Program-made: the position numbers and the translations under genes
The notes under the pieces: model-generated
Databases searched by the model: none
Seen by the model: only the letters and a program-made list of their open reading frames with translations
Told to the model about the DNA's origin: nothing
In this document: piece by piece, positions 53,711 through 64,000 of the stretch
Position numbering within the stretch: position 1 is the first letter of the stretch
Layout: every line of letters starts with the position of its first letter
Assembly (NCBI RefSeq): GCF_017591425.1
Contig: NW_024465777.1
Span: 5,208,001 to 5,272,000, forward strand
From: Ochotona curzoniae
Lineage: Eukaryota; Chordata; Mammalia; Lagomorpha; Ochotonidae
DNA: 64,000 bases
Direction of reading: 5' to 3'

Positions 53711-54574
53711 GGCCTGGTACTGTGGCACACCAGGTTAAGCCACCACCTACGACAGCGTCCCTTAGGAGCACAAGGCTCACGTTCTAGGTACTCCTCTTCC
53801 AGCCCAATTTTCTGCTAATGTGCCTAGAAAAACAACAGAAAATGGGCCAAATACTTGGGTTCCTGCCATCCATATGAATGACCTGATGGAGATTCCAGCC
53901 ATCGCAGACATTTGGGGAGTAAATCAGTGGAATGAAGATCTCTTTCTCTTGGTCTCTCCCTCTCTCTCTTTCAAATAAGTGAACGGCTCTTCAAACAAAT
54001 AGCCAGAGAGGCAGACATTTAACTCCGCACCCAGGGCACCAGGCAGGATACCCGTGTTCCACGTTGGAGTGCCGTGAGCCTACCCCCAGCTCTGGCTTCT
54101 CACTCCAGCTTTCTGCCAATGCAGACCCTGAGAGGCAGCAGTGATGGCTCAAACAGCTGAGCTAAGCTCCTACCACCTGCGGAGGAAACCTGACTTCAGT
54201 CCTGGTGCAGAGCCCCGCCTCAGCTGGTATGGTCATTTAGGCAGTGAGACAATGGATGGGAGCTGTCTCCGTCTCTTAAATAAATAATTTTGAAGAGGTC
54301 TTGCATTGTGATGCAGCAAGTGAACCCACCACCTACAACTCTGGCATCCCACACAGCGCTGGTTTGTGTCCTGACTGCTAACACCCAGAAAAAAGCAGCC
54401 AAAGAGTCCGAATGCTTAGGCTCCTCACCCACACAAGCAACACAGATTAAGCTCCTGGTTTCAGTCTGCCCAGCCCCATCTATGGCAACATTTTGGGAAA
54501 TGAACCAGCAGACAGAAACCCTCTTTCCCTCACTGACTCTCTCACCATACTGACTTTCAAAATAAATAATGTTT
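53711..54574 (+). mobile_element. Three older C-type SINEs head to tail
   Basis: 53711-53985 (GGCCTGGTACTGTGGCACAC to TCTTTCAAATAAGTG), 54005-54291 (GGGCACCAGGCAGGATACCC to TCTTAAATAAATAATTTT) and 54294-54574 (GAGGTCTTGCATTGTGATGC to CTTTCAAAATAAATAATG). Confidence 0.87.
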
Positions 54575-54654
54575 ACAAAATAATGAGTGCTTTTGGGGGA
54601 CAAATATCTTCTATTTTAAAAAATATTATTACCCATATAAACACCTGAACACAA

Positions 54655-55185
54655 ATGGTCATAACAGATTTAGTCTAGAACTGGAAACAACTTAAGTGTC
54701 CATCAAGAGATGAACTGATAATCAAATTGATATTCATATAATGAATTATAAAATGGCAATAAAGAATGAACTATTGATATATGCACCAACATGGATGAAT
54801 TTTAAAACAATTATCCTAAATGAAAGCCAGACACCCTTCAAATGAGCACATTCTAATGATTCTATTAAAGTAAACTCTAAAAAATGCAAACTACTTCACA
54901 GTGAAAGAATCAGATCAGAGATTGCCTGTGGAATGGTAGGGGGGAGAAGAGCAGAAGTGACTGCACAAGGGATGATGGGTGTGTCATTATCTTGACCACA
55001 ATGGTATACACATGTGTCAAAACTTATCTGGGCCCAGTGCGGTAGCCTAGTAGCTAAAATCCTCACCTTAAAAGTAGATCTTCCTCTCTGTCTCTCTTCC
55101 TCTCTGCATATCTAACTTTCCAATAAAAATAAATAAATCTTAAAAAAAACTTACCAAATTTTAAATATGACTGTCCTTAATAACC
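54655..55185 (+). mobile_element. L1 3' UTR segment carrying a deleted pika SINE
   Basis: The L1 text includes CTGGAAACAACTTAAGTGTC, CACCAACATGGATGAATTTT and ATTATCCTAAATGAAAGCCA. The SINE, 55029-55145, joins head GGGCCCAGTGCGGTAGCC to the 3' block and TTTCCAATAAAAATAAAT, losing about 200 bases of body. The flanks AAAACTTATC and AAAACTTACC are the target duplication. Confidence 0.8.
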
Positions 55186-55379
55186 ATGAGAGATTGATTC
55201 TAGAAACCCCCACAAACACCAAAATCTGCAGATGCTCAAATCCCTTGTATTAAAACTCTGTACTTAATCCATGCACACCCTCCTGCATATTCTCTAGATT
55301 ACTTACAAGACAAAATGCAACGTAAATACCACGTAACTGTTATGCCATACTGTTTAGGGAATAAAGATGAGAAAGAGCC

Positions 55380-55483
55380 TGGACCCTGACAGGCAGCAGG
55401 ATGGCTCAAAAGCTAAGCTCCTCCTACCTGCAGAGGAGACCGGCACCGAGTTCTCATTCCCTGACTTCAGCCCTGGCCCAGAG
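55380..55483 (+). mobile_element. C-type SINE internal fragment
   Basis: GACAGGCAGCAGGATGGCTC and TGACTTCAGCCCTGGCCCAG match the middle of the older form found at 54005-54291. Confidence 0.65.
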
Positions 55484-57130
55484 CAAAATCTAGAAAGATC
55501 CAAAATCTGCAACACTTCTGGTCCCAAGTATTTTGAATAAGGTATACTTAATTGTATCTGGCATACAATCAGTATCCAAAATTCTGCTGAATGCTAAATA
55601 ACCCAATACTGAGCATCACCCTATTGTTGAGCATTAATATGACAAAGGCTTACAGAGAATCCGCTGTTTGCCAGACACTGGGTACCAAACATACACATGT
55701 GAAATAAGATACATAATGAGTGAAAACAAAATGGACGGAATTTTAAAACTGCTCCAAAGGTGCTCAAAAGAGCACAAAAAAAGTAGCAGCAGGGGGTGGG
55801 AGGGCCAATTTTTTCCTTCACACAGAAATTCCACTTAGAAACAAACAGCAGAGAGCAGCAATAGTGTCTGCTCTACACAGATGTATAAACAAAGGGCACC
55901 CCGGGACTGAAGCTGAGACCTATCACAATCAACATTTTCAGAAATTATCTAGAAAGAATGTGATCTAGGGATGCCTTCCCGGTTTACGGAGAATTCTACA
56001 GTAACAAAGTATGATGGTATATGTGTCCAGAATGTGGAAAACAGCTCCCAAGCAGACAAAAGTAAGCTAAGGTAACTCAGTAATGGAAAAACACAACAAA
56101 CTGTTATTAGGCGATGATGAGCTGGAGCTACCTGTAGAAGCCAGGAAAGGGGCTGTAGCCTCTTGACTGTGTCCTGGTCGCAGCTCCACAGAGGCAGCAA
56201 GAGGCTGGCAGTTATTCTGAAAGCTCTGGAAACAGAACACATTATCCTATCCTTGTACAAACCAAAGTGTATCTGTACCTAGAATAGAACGTGCAGCTAT
56301 GGTCATCACAGCACAGGCATAGCAAGGTACTGGAAAAGACCAAAAGACAGAGGGGCTTCTGGGTAAGCACAGATTTTTTTTTCAGAAAATATAAAAGACA
56401 CTTTAATATGAAACAAAAAGGATGTGAAATGGTACATAGATACTTCTGCATCAAACCTCAGAAGTTATGAAGCAGTTAAAAATCTAAAGAAACAATGAAA
56501 CACATTTTGGAACACTTTAAACCCAGATTTTAGAATTAAGAAGACAGGAGTTTTGAATTCTAGTCCCAGTTGGCTTAGCTGTGTGACCATGGGCAGTTAT
56601 AAACACAGTATATATTCACTACTCGCAACTACTATTTTTATTTGAACCGACAAAATCTAACAGTTTACTACAGAATGCAGTATACAAATAAAACTCATTA
56701 CTCAGGTGGGCAGTACAGAATATAAACATAATTCAAGACGTCGGTAAGATTTCCAAAACTACCGATTTAGAATAACAACTCTAAATTTCAAAGATGTTCA
56801 GGCCTTCCCCACAAGCAGCCCCATCTAGAAAGCTGTAGTGAGAAGAATTCTACCTTCTTACCTAGACGACAGTGAAGGTGAAAACAGACACTCGTGTCCC
56901 TCCCCAAGTCAAAGCAGAGGCCTTGCCGACCACGAAGACAGCTCCACAGATCCCTGCCCTTCACGCCCTCAGTGTCTCCAAGGGCAGGCCACAGACCTAA
57001 GAGCAGATCCAGGAGATACAAACCTGACCAGAGTCGGCTTGAGGAAGGCAGAAGGCAACACACTCATGCTCACCATGCAAGGTCAAGCCAGTCCAAGCAT
57101 CAGACCAAACAGGCTGTGAGGAAGCTCCAG
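55484..57130. other. SINE-free part of intron 1 (about 1.6 kb)
   Basis: 56520-56605 holds a plus-strand MIR core (GAATTCTAGTCCCAGTTGGC, GCTGTGTGACCATGGGCAG). 56840-57120 is more GC-rich with frames open on both strands but no recognisable product. Nothing else is named. Confidence 0.55.
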
Positions 57131-57760
57131 GGGAGCTGACCTGTGGCATAGTGAGTAAAGTCTCCACCTGAGACATGGGCATCCCATATGGGTATCAATT
57201 CAAGTCCTGAATGGCCTACTTCCGAGCCAGTTCCTTGCTAACATGCCCGGGAAAGCAGTGGAGAATGTACCCATGTGAGAAACCTGGAGGAGGCTCCTGG
57301 CTCCAGGATTCAGACCAGCCCAGCTCTGGCCACTGAAGCAGTAAACAGAAGATTCTTTCTTCCCCTATCCCTCTCGCTAACTTTCTTTCCTTTCTTCCTT
57401 CCTTCTTTCCTCCCTTCCTTAAAAAAGAAAGAAAGCTTTATTTTCATTGGAAAGGCAGACTTACAGAAAAGGAAGACAAAGAGAAAGATCTTCTGTCCGC
57501 TGGTTCACTCCCTAAGTGGCCACGATGGCAGGAACTGAGCCAATCTGAAGCTAGGACTATGTGGGTGTAGGGTCCCAAGGTCTTGAGTCATCCTCTACTG
57601 CTTTCCCAGGCCACAAGCAGGGAGTTGGATGAGAAGTAGAGAAGCCAGGACACAAACTGGGACCCATATGGGATCCCATCATGACCAAGGCGAGGATTTA
57701 GCCACTGAGCCAATCATTGCACAGGCCCTCTAACTCTGCCTTTCAAATAAATAAAATCTT
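57131..57760 (+). mobile_element. C-type SINE split by an antisense pika SINE
   Basis: The outer parts are 57131-57379 (GAGCTGACCTGTGGCATAGT) and 57729-57760 (TCTAACTCTGCCTTTCAAAT). The inner minus copy, 57437-57727, runs from TTTCATTGGAAAGGCAGACT to ATTGCACAGGCCC. A pyrimidine microsatellite, (CTTT/CCTT)n, lies at 57380-57422. Confidence 0.9.
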
Positions 57761-57761
57761 A

Positions 57762-58122
57762 GGGCCTGGCACGATAGCGTAATGGTTAAGGTCTTGCCTT
57801 GACCACGCTGGGATCCCATATGGGCACCAGTTCTAATCCTGGCAGCTCCACTTCCCATCCAGCTCCCTGCTTGTGGCCTGGGAAAGCAGTTGAGGATGGC
57901 CCAATGCCTTGGGACCCTGACCCATATGGGAGATCTGGAAAGAAGTTCCTGGCTCCTGGCTTTGGATCGGCGCAGCACCGGCCGTTGTGGTCACTTGGGG
58001 AGTGAATCACCAGATGGAAGATCTTCCTCTCCGTCTCTCTTCCTTCCTCTCTGTACATCTACCTTTCCAATAAAATAAGTAAATCATTAAAAATAAATAA
58101 ATAAATAAATAAAATCTTAAAA
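57762..58122 (+). mobile_element. C-type SINE, pika form, full length
   Basis: It runs from GGGCCTGGCACGATAGCGTA to CCTTTCCAATAAAATAAGTA, with an (AAAT)n tail. TAAAATCTTA flanks both ends. It lies 34 bases from the inverted copy at 57437-57727. Confidence 0.95.
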
Positions 58123-58346
58123 TAGAGCAAGTGAGCAAGAAAGAGAAGCTCTATGATATGAAGTAGCCTAAGTCAACACTTTCTTCAGGCCTAACGTAGA
58201 GAAAAGGGCATACATATGTTCAACTCATTCAAGACTATGATGTTTTTGATACTGCCAACAAAACTGCAATTATCTAAGCTAAATCCAGTTGAGTAAATCT
58301 AAACGTACAGTTTTTGTTTTTTATCACTAAAACACACACACACACC

Positions 58347-58892
58347 AGCTAACACAACTATATTCCCTATCAGAGCACCTCCAACCTCCACTAGTGCAGA
58401 CCCTGGAAGGCTGTGTTGATGGTTTAAGTCACTGAGTTTCTGCCATCCTTGTAGAAGATCTAGATGAGCTTCTAGCTCCTGGCCTCAGTCCTATCCCAGC
58501 CCTAGTCACTGCAGGCATTTAAGGAGTAAGCGAGTAAATGAAAGCTAAGTCTCTCAAATCTATTAAAAACACAGATGTAGATATACAGAAATAGACAGAT
58601 ACAAATAGCAGGCCAGCACTATAGCACAGCACATTAAGCTACCACCCGAAACACTGACATCCACATGAGCGCCAGTTCAAGTCCAGGCTGCTCCACCCCA
58701 GATTCAACTCCCTGCTAATGTGCCTGATAAAGCAATGGCAGATGACACCTGCCATCCACATGGGAGATTCAAATGGATGTGAGCTTTTGGGGAGTTACCA
58801 GTGAGTGAAAGATCTCTTCATCTCCTCTCTCTCCTTCATGCTCTTTCCTTCTGTCTATAACTTTGTCATTCCAATAAATAAATCCTGTTTAA
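58347..58892 (+). mobile_element. Two older C-type SINEs
   Basis: 58347-58571 lacks its head (GTGCAGACCCTGGAAGGCTG). 58609-58892 is nearly complete (GGCCAGCACTATAGCACAGC to CATTCCAATAAATAAATCCT). (AC)n lies at 58331-58344. Confidence 0.85.
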
Positions 58893-58905
58893 AACATAGA
58901 ACTGA

Positions 58906-59237
58906 GGGCCCAGCACAACGGCTCAGTAGTTAAATGCTCACTTCGCACGCACCAAAATTCCATATGGGCACTGGTTTGTGTCCCAGCTGCTCCTCTTCCC
59001 TTCCAACTTCCTGTCTGTTGCCTGGGAAAGCAGCAGAGGATGGTCCAGGGCCCTAGGAACCTGCACCTGCATGGGAGGCCAGGAGGAAGCTCCTGGCTCC
59101 TGCTTTCAGATAGGATCATCTCTGGCAGCTGTGGCCATTTGGGGAGTGAATCAGCAAACAGAAGATCTTTCTTTGTCTCTCTCTCTCTGTAAATCTGCCC
59201 TTCCAATAATAATAAAAATAAATAAATAAATAAATAA
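58906..59237 (+). mobile_element. C-type SINE, pika form
   Basis: It runs from GGGCCCAGCACAACGGCTCA to CCTTCCAATAATAATAAAAA, with an (AAAT)n tail. Confidence 0.94.
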
Positions 59238-59554
59238 AGATTTATGTATTCATTTGCGATTCAGAGTTAGACAGAGCAAAAGATAGGGATAGAGAGACCT
59301 TCTATCTGCTGGTTCTTTTCCAAAATGGTCACCATGGCCAGGGCTGAGCCGCACCTAAGCCAGGAACCAGAAGCTTCCTCCAGGTCTCCCACATGGGTGG
59401 CAGGGGCCCAAATACTTGGTTCATCCTCCACTGCTTTTCCCAAGCTCTTAGCAGGAAGCTGCATCATTAGTGTAGCAGGAAGAATATTAACTGGAGCCCA
59501 CATGGGATACTGGCAAGACAAGTGTTAGCTCTAGCCACTACACCAATGTCAGCC
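59238..59554 (-). mobile_element. C-type SINE, older form
   Basis: It has GATTTATGTATTCATTTGCG, TCCAGGTCTCCCACATGGGT and head CACTACACCAATGTCAGCCC. It is inserted tail to tail with the previous copy. Confidence 0.9.
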
Positions 59555-59776
59555 CAATTTTCTTATTTGTGTTTGTAGTAAAAGCATTCCTTATTTTCGT
59601 AATTGAAAAAAAAGGCAGAAATAAAAATCTGAGAATATTTTCACTCGTGATTATTTTATGATTGTATCATTTGTTGCAATGAGCATTTTTTTGTTGCAAT
59701 CGCTGCAATTTCAAGGAGTTTTTAAAACAAGTGAATGTAGGACATGAGAAACGAAAACAAACTACATATAAAAAGT

Positions 59777-60232
59777 AAGCCAACACCTGCAATGCCAGCA
59801 CCCCATATACACACCAGTTTAAGTCCTGGCTATACCACTTCCAATTCAGTTCCCTGCTAATGTGCCTGGGAAAAACAGCAAAAAATGGTTTAGACACTTG
59901 AGTACCTGAACCCACATAGGAGACCAGGATAAAGCACTAGTGGAGATTGGCGTCAGGTGCCAAAGCTGGGAAATCCAGGTGCTCTGATAGGGAATATATG
60001 CTTTCTGTTGCCTGTGGCCCGGGAAAACAGTAGAGGATGGCCCAAGGTCTTGGAACCCTGCACCTGTATGGAAGATCTGGAAGAAGTTCCTGGGTCCTGG
60101 CTTTGGATCATCTTAACTCTGGCCATTGTAGCCATCTGGGGAGTGAACCAGCACACAGAAGATCTTTCTGTATCTCCTTCTCTTTGTAAATCTATCTTTC
60201 CAATAAAAATAAATAAATCTTAAAATAAACAA
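59777..60232 (+). mobile_element. Two truncated C-type SINEs
   Basis: 59777-59937 is a 5' half (CACCTGCAATGCCAGCACCC). 60002-60232 is a pika-form 3' two-thirds starting GTTGCCTGTGGCCCGGG and ending TTTCCAATAAAAATAAAT. Confidence 0.87.
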
Positions 60233-60237
60233 ATATA

Positions 60238-60757
60238 TATGCCAAGTGCAGTATCCTGGGATTCCGTATGGGCACCAGTTCTAATCCCAGCGGCCCCACT
60301 TCCCTTTCAGCTCCATGCCTATGGCCTGGGAAAGCAGTTGAGGACGTCCTAAAGCCTTGGGACCCTGCAACTGCGTGGAAGAAGTTCCTGGTTCCTGGCT
60401 TCGAATCAGCTCAGCTCCAGCGAGTGAATCAGCAGACGGAAGTTCCTCCTGACTGTCTCTTTAGAGGACAGGCAACTAGCATGACAGTTTAGATGCTCAT
60501 CAAGGTACCCAAGTCCCACATCATCGTGCTTCGGTCTGACCTCTCACTCCAGCTGGTGATTTGTTGTCTGCTGCAGCAGGCCCTGGAAGACAGTGGTGAT
60601 GGCGGAAGTCACTGGATTCCTACCAGCCACGTGGAAGAACCGCACGGAGTTCCTAGCTCCCAGGTTCAGCTTGACCCAGTTCTAGCTGTTCCACACATCT
60701 GAGAAGTTAATCCAGCTGACAGGAGTTCTCTCTTTACCTCTCAAACGCAAAGTTAAA
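60238..60757 (+). mobile_element. Two more C-type SINEs, both damaged
   Basis: 60238-60462 is a pika-form copy missing internal blocks (CCAAGTGCAGTATCCTGGGA). 60465-60757 is an older copy (GGACAGGCAACTAGCATGAC to TTACCTCTCAAACGCAAAGT). Confidence 0.82.
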
Positions 60758-60779
60758 GGTACTAAAATTGATCTTCTTC

Positions 60780-61072
60780 CTTAAGACTTATTTATTTGAA
60801 AGGCAGAGTCACAGAGAAAAAGCAAACACAGAAAGATCTTCTGCCTGAATGTTCATTCCGCTAAATGGCCAAAGTGGCCAAAGTGGCCAGTACTAGGCCA
60901 GCCTGAAGTCTATCCAGGCCTGATGGGTGGCAGGCCCAAACACTTGGGCCACCTTCTGCTGCTTTCTTAGGCGCATTAGCAGGGAGGAGCAGCCAAAATC
61001 TGAAATGCTACTCATATGAGAGCCAATGATACAAGCAGTACCTTAATGTACTATGCCACAACATCAGTCCTA
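60780..61072 (-). mobile_element. C-type SINE, older form
   Basis: It has CTTATTTATTTGAAAGGCAG, GCGCATTAGCAGGGAGGAGC and head ACTATGCCACAACATCAGTCC. It has a duplicated GGCCAAAGT. Confidence 0.9.
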
Positions 61073-62089
61073 CAAAATTGGCCTTATACTTCTCATATTG
61101 CCTTTGGTTAAGGCAATATCTTATTTTAAAGACCATCAATAATCTACAAAGGTAAATTCACTTATAGTTCTCAATTGTAAAAGGAAGGGAATATCAATGG
61201 GCATAACCCACAAGACCTTCTACAGGGTTAAGCACAATTTCTCAAAATCTTACTTGAGACAGTGTTCTCAGATTGAATACTTGCTAGAACAATGGCACAA
61301 TTAGGAGGGAAAGAAAAATTCAAATTTTAAACACTTGAAAGTAAGAGTCACTAGTTGTTGAACACCAAGTTTATATTTCCACTCAAAGTGCAACTGACTT
61401 GAACCACTACTTCCTCAAAAGGGCCTCTTTTTTCTAAAATTAGGAAAATTGATTTTAACTAAAATTAATCTTACAATAAAAGAGGGTATCTAAGACTTCT
61501 CCACATTAAAGCTTGACAATAAACATCACAGGCAAAGCCTTCCCCAGGAATTTCAAACTGTTTATTTTATTAGTATGTTGAAATCATGATGAAAAGCAAT
61601 TTTTCTAAGATACTTCTATATCTGTACATTATTTCCTCTTGTAAGCATTCTACAATTCTTGTTTCTATTCTTTCTCTTTTCTAATTCAATTCTGTTTGGT
61701 TTCTAAGTTAAGAAGTGTGTTTCATTTGCATAAATGGTAACTATTCTGAGACACTATTCATAACTATACATTTGAATTCTCTAGAATACCATTCATAACT
61801 TCAAATGAAACAGAAAAGAAAAAACCATTCATTCAGCTTCACCTTAATGGTAATTAAGACATGAATGATTACAAAGTTACATTGCAGAGGATTGGCCAAA
61901 TGTTACTACTACCTTGTCAATAATTTACCAATGCCCAAAGAAACCAAGGACTACTGCCTTGACCAATCACCATAACATAAAAAATACAGAAATTAGAGAA
62001 AAGCATGCTCAGCAGCTAAAATGCCTTTTTTTTTTTTTAACAGTCATAGAGTATCTATGCAGTCTCATCAGAAAATAAATCTTAGCTAT
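61073..62089. other. SINE-free AT-rich part of intron 1 (about 1.0 kb)
   Basis: I see no element or exon here. There is a T run at 62023-62038. Confidence 0.5.
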
Positions 62090-62382
62090 GAAGCACAAGC
62101 AGCAGGGCAGGTATTTAACACAGCCAGTACAAAGTCACCGAGGAGCACCCGGCTCATACTGGAGGGACTGGGTCTGCTTCCAATTCCAATCTGCTGCGAG
62201 TGTACACCCTAGGAACACAGGAGATAACTCAAATATTTGGGTCCCTATCATCTAGAAGAGGGGGCCACAATTGAGCTCCTGGCTCCTGGCTTCAGCCTGG
62301 CCAGGCTCCAGCTGCTACAGGCACTTGGGGAGTGAAGCAGTCAACAGAAGACCTCTGTCTGTCTCTAAAATAAATGAGAATA
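62090..62382 (+). mobile_element. C-type SINE, old
   Basis: It has GGCTCATACTGGAGGGACTG, GCTCCTGGCTCCTGGCTTCA and ending CTAAAATAAATGAGAATA. Confidence 0.8.
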
Positions 62383-62891
62383 ATTTGTAGGAAAAAAAAC
62401 AATACTGGTTATTCTTCAGGTGTTAAACTTTTCCGCTACTGTTTTTGAGACAGCCTTCATGCTAGTTCATAATATTCCAGTAGTGCTTTCCTCAATCTAA
62501 TCTTAATCAGTGACAGAAATTGAATTTACATAAATCTGCATAAATAATTCAGCTATCTGCACTGCTCTAATATATTTTAAATGAATAAAATAAAATTTGA
62601 AGAGAATAAAACCCTCGATTTCCTTCATTTTCCTTTCTTATCGAAAGCAAGACAAGAGACTGTATAACCAAAAAGAAGGAATAAAAGCAGAACAGTATCT
62701 GAGGAGATCTACACTCACTTCCTTCTCCCACTCCCACTGCTGCTAACACAGTGGCACTAAGAGGGAAACTCTGTCTCCCTGGGGTACATGTGACACGCCT
62801 GGAAACACTTCAGCTACAACTCAGGTGGGAGGAGGGGCCACTGTCACCCAGGGGTCGAGACCAGAATGGATGTTTCATCATTCCTGGTGTC
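62383..62891. other. Intron sequence without a recognised element
   Basis: I see no repeat or exon here. Confidence 0.5.
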
Positions 62892-63193
62892 GGGGTAGAC
62901 ACTGTGGCACAGCGGTGAAGCCTCCTCTGCTTGGGACCCTCACGTCCTGCGGGCCTGGCACTAGGTCCCAGCTCTCTTCTCACTCCAACTTCCTGCTAAC
63001 ACACACCCCAGGAGGCAGCAATGATGGCTCCGGTACCTGAGTTCCTGTAACCTGTGACAGACCCAAACTGAGCTCTGGGACCCGTGATCTCAGCCTGGAC
63101 CAACCCCGGCTATCACAAACACTGGAGAAGCAAAGCAACAGACAGACGATCCCCTTTTCTGTGTCACTCTGCCTTTCAAATAAACATTTTTTT
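62892..63193 (+). mobile_element. C-type SINE, older form
   Basis: It has GGGGTAGACACTGTGGCACA, AACACACACCCCAGGAGGCA and tail GCCTTTCAAATAAACATTTT. Confidence 0.88.
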
Positions 63194-63561
63194 AACAAAT
63201 AAATAATGAGCTAGCACATCAACTATATGCCACACCCCGTACTATATATTGTAAACCTAATCAAATGACAACATTCCCTTTCTTTCCCAGGTGCCCAGTA
63301 GTCCACCTCCCTCCCACCTCAAGAATTCTCCATTTCTATCCATTCCTAATTTAGTAATTGCCACTGTAATCAATTTTGGTAGGGACACAACTCAAAGTGT
63401 AAACAAACTTTCAGTTTGACACAGACTGCATCCAATTCTGCCTAGGTCAAAAATTGAAGGTATTCATATTTGCACAGTGCCAACAGTGAGCTGACTGTGG
63501 GTATGGACCCGCCAACTATTAGATACGTTGGTACTGTTTCTAATATTTACTTAGTTATTTG
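63194..63561. other. Intron sequence without a recognised element
   Basis: I see no repeat or exon here. Confidence 0.5.
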
Positions 63562-64000
63562 GGGACTGGTGTTGTGGAGCAGCAAAACAAGCTGCTGCCT
63601 GCAATGCCAGCATCCCATACGAACACTGGTTCCATTTCTAACTGCTCCACTTCCAATCCAAGTTCCCTACTAACACAGCCCGAAAAGCAGAACACAGCCT
63701 ACATGTGGAAGACCTAGATGGAATACCAGGCTCTGGGTTCAGCCGAGAGCACTAACATTTGGGGCCATTGAGGGGATGAGTCAGTGGATTGAGGATTAAT
63801 CAATCCACTCTACCACTTTATCTTTCAAATAAACAAATTTTTGAAATCACAAGATGCTCAAGTATCAGTGGCTCCATTCCCCATCTATCTCTCTGCTAAT
63901 GCACATGGATGGCAGCAGGAGACCGCTGAGGCCCTGGGTTCCTGCCACCCACATGGGGACCTGGAGGGAGCAGAGCTCCTGGCTCTGACTGGGCCCAGCC
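63562..64000 (+). mobile_element. Two older C-type SINEs, the second cut by the window end
   Basis: 63562-63842 (GGACTGGTGTTGTGGAGCAG to TATCTTTCAAATAAACAAAT) and 63858-64000 (AGTGGCTCCATTCCCCATCT onward), which runs off the window. Confidence 0.85.

Larger units (their letters stand above)
9034..64000 (-). other. WASF2: WASF2 intron 1 (at least 55 kb, start outside window)
   Basis: No exon, CpG-rich promoter or other gene is visible upstream of exon 2 on the minus strand. The human gene has a non-coding exon 1 and a very long first intron, so this whole stretch is read as intron. The assignment is by synteny knowledge, not by a visible exon 1. Its contents are listed below. Confidence 0.8.

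Noticed and set aside
56788..57139. Overlapping 81-93-codon frames on both strands
   Set aside because: They reflect higher local GC. No known motif, start context or splice signal supports either.
60000..64000. WASF2 promoter or exon 1 at the window edge
   Set aside because: There is no CpG-rich stretch and no plausible first exon. The region is AT-rich and SINE-filled.
1..64000. Endogenous retrovirus, CRISPR array, phage or bacterial gene clusters
   Set aside because: I saw no paired LTRs with retroviral coding frames, no regular spacer-repeat pattern and no operon-like coding density. The unnamed repeat at 18.4 and 46 kb could be an LTR piece, but nothing viral is visible with it.

Overview
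This window is mammalian nuclear DNA, almost certainly from a lagomorph and most likely a pika (Ochotona). It is saturated with tRNA-derived C-type SINEs. Many have a GGGCCCGGCGCAGTGG head, a GGTTCTAATCC B box and a TTTCCAATAAAAATAAAT tail, which I recognise as the pika version of the rabbit C repeat. The species call rests on memory of the repeat family. There are no prokaryotic genes, CRISPR arrays, viral genes, rRNA genes or functional tRNA genes.

The only gene I can support is WASF2 (WAVE2), on the minus strand. Three consecutive coding exons are intact with canonical splice sites and continuous phase: exon 2 with the start codon (coding 8861-8990), exon 3 (1761-1895) and exon 4 (1092-1245). 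Together they encode about the first 139 residues, most of the N-terminal WAVE homology domain. The later exons lie beyond position 1. The first, non-coding exon and its promoter must lie beyond position 64000, so 9034-64000 is part of a very long intron 1. Exon numbers follow the human gene as I remember it.

Layout: 1-9033 holds the exons and short introns, with few repeats (one MIR, L2 fragments, five SINEs) and an unassigned exon-like open segment at 1982-2134. From 9.1 to 64 kb is intron 1, where I count about 100 SINE copies over the whole window, by rough estimate near 45% of its bases. They are often nested or head-to-tail. Older layers include L2, MIR, two L1-like 3' ends and an unnamed repeat present twice (18.4 kb and 45.8-47.5 kb). 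SINE-poor stretches (12.0-13.9, 20.0-21.4, 23.5-24.8, 31.1-32.3, 47.9-49.0, 50.7-51.4, 55.2-57.1 and 61.1-62.1 kb) are the best places to look for intronic regulatory DNA.

I found no new multi-gene system. The most unusual structures are a roughly 97% identical inverted SINE pair (46.5-47.25 kb) inside a triple insertion that reuses one target site, a SINE with heads at both ends (52.6 kb), and the exon-like segment next to WASF2 exon 3.
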